Assembly (NCBI GenBank): GCA_002794465.1
Contig: MTSL01000211.1
Location: 1 to 21,998, forward strand
DNA length: 21,998 bases
Origin: Paramicrosporidium saccamoebae
Taxonomy: Eukaryota > Rozellomycota
Direction of reading: 5' to 3'
Made by a program: the position numbers and the translations under genes
Part shown: positions 18,330 to 21,998 of the stretch, piece by piece
Position numbering within the stretch: position 1 is the first letter of the stretch
Layout of the letters: each line of letters opens with the position of its first letter
The notes under the pieces: model-generated
Seen by the model: only the letters and a program-made list of their open reading frames with translations
Database searches by the model: none
What the model was told of the DNA's origin: nothing

Positions 18330-18401
18330 TTAAGGTGTGGGATAGTATAACTGCAGACCAGGGACGGGAATAAAGAGTCTGATGATGAGCTAATTAATTT
18401 T

Positions 18402-18566
18402 ATTAAAGTATACGGCTGCTTTATGTGCCGTCATCCTCAATGTGGCAGGAATAGATTGTGGGATCGCATAAATATCTGGGTCAGACGCGCCAATGCCTCG
18501 TCAATAATATAGCGGATACTGTTTAGCAGAGTCATTTACTCAAACTCCATAATAGGCAATTTTATT
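18402..18566 (-). repeat. Intergenic block duplicated between TrpRS-ATG4 and ATG4-clathrin spacers
   Basis: This is the intact copy of the block described at 16922-17155. It occupies most of the 246-bp spacer between the TrpRS stop and the ATG4 start and probably carries the ATG4 promoter. The best-conserved piece is AGCCGTATACTTTAAT with a preceding CATAAAG, about 75-95 nt upstream of the ATG4 start. Confidence 0.7.
18561..18566 (-). terminator. AATAAA poly(A) signal of TrpRS
   Basis: It starts 10 nt past the TAA at 18578-18576 and lies in the shared GGCAATTTTATT element. Confidence 0.6.
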
Positions 18567-18575
18567 TTTTAAAGC

Positions 18576-19769
18576 TTAAAATCGATTTTTGGAAAAATCC
18601 ATAAACTGATGGACCGTTTCGTCAGTAACGGCGGCACGACGCTCTTGGAATCCAGAAATAAAAGTCTTGAGTACCTCGGCGCATCTCTTCTTTACCTCTC
18701 CGGTCAGCATGCGGCCAGCCTTGTAATCTTCACCAATCCTTTCGAGCTCCTGGTCATCGTCGAGGAAGAACCGGAGATATTGATAGGCCACGTCGACGGT
18801 CAGATCGGCACCCTTTTCGCGCTGCTCCTCCAAAGTTGCCTGACCACCGGAAAAGGCATATTTGTTGAGCTTTGTTTCGATCTGCTTGGGAGTGTCAGTC
18901 ATAAAGATGGCAGAGTTGACATCACTTGCACTCATCTTGGTGTGGAAGCCCTGTAAGGCTGGGAAGAAAACTGAGCACATGGAGGCAGGCTTGATTAGTT
19001 TTAGTCGAGGCGCAATGTCGCGACAAAGACGAAAGTAGGGATCCTGGTCGATGGCGTAGGGAATTAAACATGGCACGTCCTTCTTACCACCAAAAAGATG
19101 GGGGAAGATTTGAGAGAAGCATGGCGCAATCTGAGAGGCAGGATAGGCAATCTTTCCAATAGAGTCGCTCTCAGTAAATCCAAAGACTGAACTTGCTTGG
19201 TTAAAGTTGATCATCTTTTGAATCCTGAGCACAGTTTCGAACATTTGGCCCATATACATGGTGTCTGGGAAGATGAAAGTCTTTTGAGGGTTGAATCCAA
19301 CAGCAATAATATCCTTGCTGTTATCAAATGCGTAGCCTTTGCACTGTTCCAGCGTAAGCGCCTCCTTGAAAAGGAATTTCTCATCGTCTGTCATTTGAAT
19401 TACCAGGAAACAATTGAACGCATCCTGAAGATATTTGCAAAAGAGAAACGGGATCATATGGCCAAGATGCATGCTGTCGCTAGAGGGCCCGCGTCCAGTG
19501 TACAAGTAAAACTCTTTCCCAGCGGCATGCAAGTCGAGAATTTTCTCCAAGTCGCGGTGACAGTAGAATGCTCCACGACGTAGGAGCGGATGCACGGGCA
19601 CTCCCGTTTGTTTCTCCAGCCTAGCCACAAGTGCTTCGCTAATGGGTTGACATCCAAACTGTTTCATTAGCTTTCCATAGTCTATTCCAACTTCCACACC
19701 GTCAATAACTTGTCCACGCACGTCCCATGGGGTAATTTTTTGTTCAGTGGAACTTGCTCCAAGATTCAT
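18576..19769 (-). CDS. WRS1: Cytosolic tryptophanyl-tRNA synthetase
   Basis: 397 residues, single exon. Class Ic synthetase of the eukaryotic/archaeal type. The HIGH-like motif is SMHLGH (HLGH at 101-104, within TGRGPSSDSMHLGHMIPF) and the KMSKS-like motif is KMSAS at 278-282 (GFHTKMSASD), both typical of eukaryotic TrpRS. ITPWDVRG near the N-terminus and PHLFGG, IDQDPYFRLCRD are further family blocks. It charges tRNA-Trp in the cytoplasm. It lacks the vertebrate WHEP extension, as in fungi. It is divergent from the DDHD lipase, with 191 bp between ATGs. Confidence 0.97.
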   Translation of the reverse strand: MNLGASSTEQKITPWDVRGQVIDGVEVGIDYGKLMKQFGCQPISEALVARLEKQTGVPVHPLLRRGAFYCHRDLEKILDLHAAGKEFYLYTGRGPSSDSMHLGHMIPFLFCKYLQDAFNCFLVIQMTDDEKFLFKEALTLEQCKGYAFDNSKDIIAVGFNPQKTFIFPDTMYMGQMFETVLRIQKMINFNQASSVFGFTESDSIGKIAYPASQIAPCFSQIFPHLFGGKKDVPCLIPYAIDQDPYFRLCRDIAPRLKLIKPASMCSVFFPALQGFHTKMSASDVNSAIFMTDTPKQIETKLNKYAFSGGQATLEEQREKGADLTVDVAYQYLRFFLDDDQELERIGEDYKAGRMLTGEVKKRCAEVLKTFISGFQERRAAVTDETVHQFMDFSKNRF

Positions 19770-19960
19770 CTTTTTCGTTGCTCTATAATATAAGACGATG
19801 GCGCCAGAATATTCACTCTTCGATATTTTCAGACATTAATCTTCAATGAGACACAACGACTCCCCCCGGACCTTTTATAGTCTGCTAGTCCGGGTGAATC
19901 AATTGAGCCAACCAATAAAAACGCGCCAAGCGGCACTCAACTACGAGTCCCACGTAGACA
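19770..19960. promoter_or_regulatory. 191-bp divergent promoter region, TrpRS / DDHD lipase
   Basis: A CCAAT pentamer at 19912-19916 lies about 45 nt upstream of the lipase ATG, within TGAGCCAACCAAT. A related TGAGCCAAT string (16901-16909) sits at about the same distance from the clathrin ATG, on the other strand relative to its gene. CCAAT-box use is plausible but unproven. Confidence 0.4.
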
Positions 19961-21895
19961 ATGCGCACGTACGAAGGGTGGTGGTTCTTCTCCAACGAGA
20001 CAAAGGCAGTACAAGAGGAATTGGAGTGGATACCATTCCGGACATACGACAATGACCGTTTAGAACAGGCCCTAGAGGATGTCTCCATGCGAGAACTTCC
20101 TGATGAGCTGGTGGTCTACGATTCTTCAGGACAGCGAATGTCCAAGGTCAATGTTACCACCATGACCATGTGCCCAATATATTGGAGTGGTCCTCCCATT
20201 GCAGTGAGACGCGTAGTCTGGATGCAAATGAAGGATGATGAGGACAGTCATGGCGGCATCCCTGTCGTCCCCGAATGGGATCCCATCCTGGAGGCGGCCT
20301 ATCAAGACAATCTCGAGTGGCTTCGGGCTCCCACCTCTGAAGAGGTAGTTGAAAAGATTGTTGGTCTGGGCGATAGTCTGGCCCCGTTTGTGTTGATCCT
20401 GAGGCAAGGCTACCCGGAAACAGCAACGGTGACTCCGCGAGCGCGATTGGATGAAAAGCCCATATTTGGCAAGACTGAAAGCATTCGCCTGATCAGAGGC
20501 TATACACCGTACCATATTGCTGTGGTCTCGGCTCTGAAGATGGCTGAAGGTAACAAAGGAGGTGCTGGAAACAGCGTGGCTTTGAAGCCATTGATTCTTC
20601 CCTCTCCATTTGATCCGCCTGATCTGAGTCGGCCCAATGCGCCCTCCCAGCTGCTCTTTGTTGTCCATGGGATTGGACAGAAACTAGCGGGTAAAGTTGG
20701 AGCTGGGTTCCTCAAGGATTGCAGCTTTCTCCGCGAGCGTGTGCAATATGCCACCAATGTAAGAGAAGGGAACCCCGAGGATATTTACATCTTGCCAGTG
20801 TGTTGGAGAGATGGACTGCAGTTGGGGATGAAGACTTATTTTGAAGACATTTCCGAGGTTGAGGACACCTTTGAAGATTTGGTCTCACGGGTAACCTTGG
20901 CAAATATTCCTGCAATTCGAGGCGTTGCCACTGATGTTGGCTTGGACATTTTGCTGTACATGACCCCCGCCTACTTTTTGAGGATCATTGAGCGTACCTT
21001 GTCCGAAGTGCGACGATTGTATTCCATCTACTTGGCGACTGGTGGAGAGGGCGCCCAGACGACTACAATTTCGTTTGTGGGACATTCACTCGGTTCTGCC
21101 ATTGTCAACGACCTCTTGTCCTTTATTGTGACATCCTCCGAGTCGATTGACGATGCTGCCAAGGCAGTCTCTTCAAACCTTGGATTCACAGTGGATCGCT
21201 TCTTTGCCATTGGATCGCCCCTCCCCATGATGTTCCTCTTGAAACAACTCAAACCCATCGGATGTGTGCCTAACATCCACAAGCTTGGCTTGGACTCGGT
21301 AGCACCAAGAAGGAGTGCCTATCCCAGTGTGCCCGAGCCAGATACCAGTAATGATAGTCCACGAAAATTTGTGTTTGCGTGTCGTGAAGTGTACAACATT
21401 TTCCATCCTTACGATCCACTTGCATACCGATTAGAGCCCCTGATTGTCCCTCCGGCAGAGATGGCTCGCTTAACCTATCCGGTACGGCTACCTTATAACA
21501 AGAGGGGAGCTCTGCATTTGAAGAGACAGATGGAGGAGGGCGTCCAAGAAATTAGAAGCAAGGCTAATAAGGCCAAGGATGAGCTTGTTAATTCATTGAC
21601 AAAGTCCATGAGCTCTCTGCCAGAATGGCTTCGACCACGAATTGCTTCACCTGAAGCCCCCAAGGCCCTTGAAGAAACTGTCGAAAAACCCACACCTTTG
21701 GGCGTGAATGCGGGACTGATCAAATTCAATCATCATGGACGCGTGGACTATTCCATTGAAGAGTCATTATTTGAAAATTCTTACGTCTCTGCCATCAGGT
21801 CACATTTTTCATACTGGGATGATATTGACATTGCGTCGTTCCTAGCTGTAGAGTTGCTTTCTTTAACGCCCAAACCGTCTAGTGGCACGCTATAA
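19961..21895 (+). CDS. DDHD-domain intracellular phospholipase A1
   Basis: 644 residues, single exon from an ATG preceded by an in-frame TAG. The N-terminus (GWWFFS...WIPF...LEQAL) resembles the Trp-rich/WWE-like start of the family. LLFVVHGIGQ is the lipase HG strand, and the nucleophile is Ser376 in GHSLG. The C-terminal DDHD region (about 400-630) has FFAIGSPLPMMFLL, IFHPYDPLAYRLEPL, then RVDY and SHFSYWDDID, with His615 and Asp623 in the places of the last H and D. The family (human DDHD1, DDHD2 and SEC23IP; yeast YOR022C) hydrolyses phosphatidic acid and related lipids at ER/Golgi membranes. A Lys/Glu-rich segment at about 520-560 may be a membrane-binding or coiled helix. No transmembrane segment is seen. 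An AATAAA lies 16 nt past the stop. Confidence 0.92.
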   Translation: MRTYEGWWFFSNETKAVQEELEWIPFRTYDNDRLEQALEDVSMRELPDELVVYDSSGQRMSKVNVTTMTMCPIYWSGPPIAVRRVVWMQMKDDEDSHGGIPVVPEWDPILEAAYQDNLEWLRAPTSEEVVEKIVGLGDSLAPFVLILRQGYPETATVTPRARLDEKPIFGKTESIRLIRGYTPYHIAVVSALKMAEGNKGGAGNSVALKPLILPSPFDPPDLSRPNAPSQLLFVVHGIGQKLAGKVGAGFLKDCSFLRERVQYATNVREGNPEDIYILPVCWRDGLQLGMKTYFEDISEVEDTFEDLVSRVTLANIPAIRGVATDVGLDILLYMTPAYFLRIIERTLSEVRRLYSIYLATGGEGAQTTTISFVGHSLGSAIVNDLLSFIVTSSESIDDAAKAVSSNLGFTVDRFFAIGSPLPMMFLLKQLKPIGCVPNIHKLGLDSVAPRRSAYPSVPEPDTSNDSPRKFVFACREVYNIFHPYDPLAYRLEPLIVPPAEMARLTYPVRLPYNKRGALHLKRQMEEGVQEIRSKANKAKDELVNSLTKSMSSLPEWLRPRIASPEAPKALEETVEKPTPLGVNAGLIKFNHHGRVDYSIEESLFENSYVSAIRSHFSYWDDIDIASFLAVELLSLTPKPSSGTL

Positions 21896-21910
21896 TCAAA
21901 GAATTATGTG

Positions 21911-21916
21911 AATAAA
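21911..21916 (+). terminator. AATAAA poly(A) signal of the DDHD lipase gene
   Basis: It starts 16 nt after the TAA at 21893-21895. The remaining bases to the window end contain no gene I can recognise. Confidence 0.6.
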
Positions 21917-21998
21917 CAACGTGTGTGTGGTGAATTGCAAAGGTGGAGCTAGGAAAGCCAAAACTATGATACAATTGATGCAACTGATACAACAGAAA

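Noticed and set aside
20126-20668. 180-codon open frame antisense to the DDHD lipase
   Set aside because: It lies wholly inside a well-supported coding region and has no family resemblance, so it is a codon-bias shadow.
1-21998. tRNA, rRNA, CRISPR arrays, transposons, viral genes
   Set aside because: I looked for tRNA box pairs, rRNA-like stretches, regular spaced repeats and transposase or reverse-transcriptase motifs on both strands and saw none.

Overview
This is a gene-dense stretch of a compact eukaryotic nuclear genome: 12 protein genes in 22 kb, none a mobile element, and no rRNA, tRNA or CRISPR that I could recognise. The gene set is fungal/opisthokont in character (Rad2/XPG, CSE1, LEO1, RRN3, clathrin heavy chain, ATG4, a TBC1D20-type RabGAP, a DDHD phospholipase). 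A mitochondrial ribosomal protein (uL23m) means the organism still has a translating mitochondrion, and ATG4 means autophagy is kept. Six of the genes can only be read correctly after removing spliceosomal introns of 27-39 nt, 12 in total, which is close to the microsporidian size range. Short introns, very short intergenic spacers and AATAAA signals that touch stop codons, together with mitochondrial translation and autophagy, make an early-diverging Rozellomycota/pre-microsporidian fungus (Paramicrosporidium- or Mitosporidium-like) my best guess. That placement is inference, not proof.

Layout: 1-1587 (+) is the C-terminal part of a Rad2/XPG nuclease, running in from the left edge. It is tail-to-tail with mitochondrial uL23 at 1636-1977 (-). 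A 623-bp gene-free stretch follows, then exportin CSE1 at 2601-5569 (-), which is head-to-head, 37 bp apart, with cytidine deaminase at 5607-6081 (+). A heptamer repeat separates the deaminase from a tail-anchored TBC RabGAP at 6165-7140 (-). Next is an OB-fold/zinc-ribbon protein at 7434-8680 (-), head-to-head, 42 bp apart, with LEO1 at 8723-9886 (+). RRN3 lies at 10152-11648 (+) with a 27-bp tandem repeat behind it. Clathrin heavy chain at 11906-16861 (-), ATG4 at 17260-18329 (-) and cytosolic TrpRS at 18576-19769 (-) form a co-directional run. TrpRS is divergent from a DDHD-domain phospholipase A1 at 19961-21895 (+).

The genes are housekeeping and do not form one pathway. Loose themes are transcription and repair (XPG, LEO1, RRN3, the OB-fold protein), transport and membrane traffic (CSE1, clathrin, TBC GAP, DDHD lipase, ATG4), translation (uL23m, TrpRS) and pyrimidine salvage (deaminase). 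The spacer between ATG4 and clathrin contains what looks like the gutted remains of a tandem ATG4 duplicate: a copy of the ATG4 upstream region joined to a copy of the ATG4 3' end, with the coding body gone. I found no clear new multi-gene system. The most notable features are the mini-intron set, this ghost duplicate, the OB-fold/zinc-ribbon protein of uncertain family, and a possible C-terminal LIR on ATG4.
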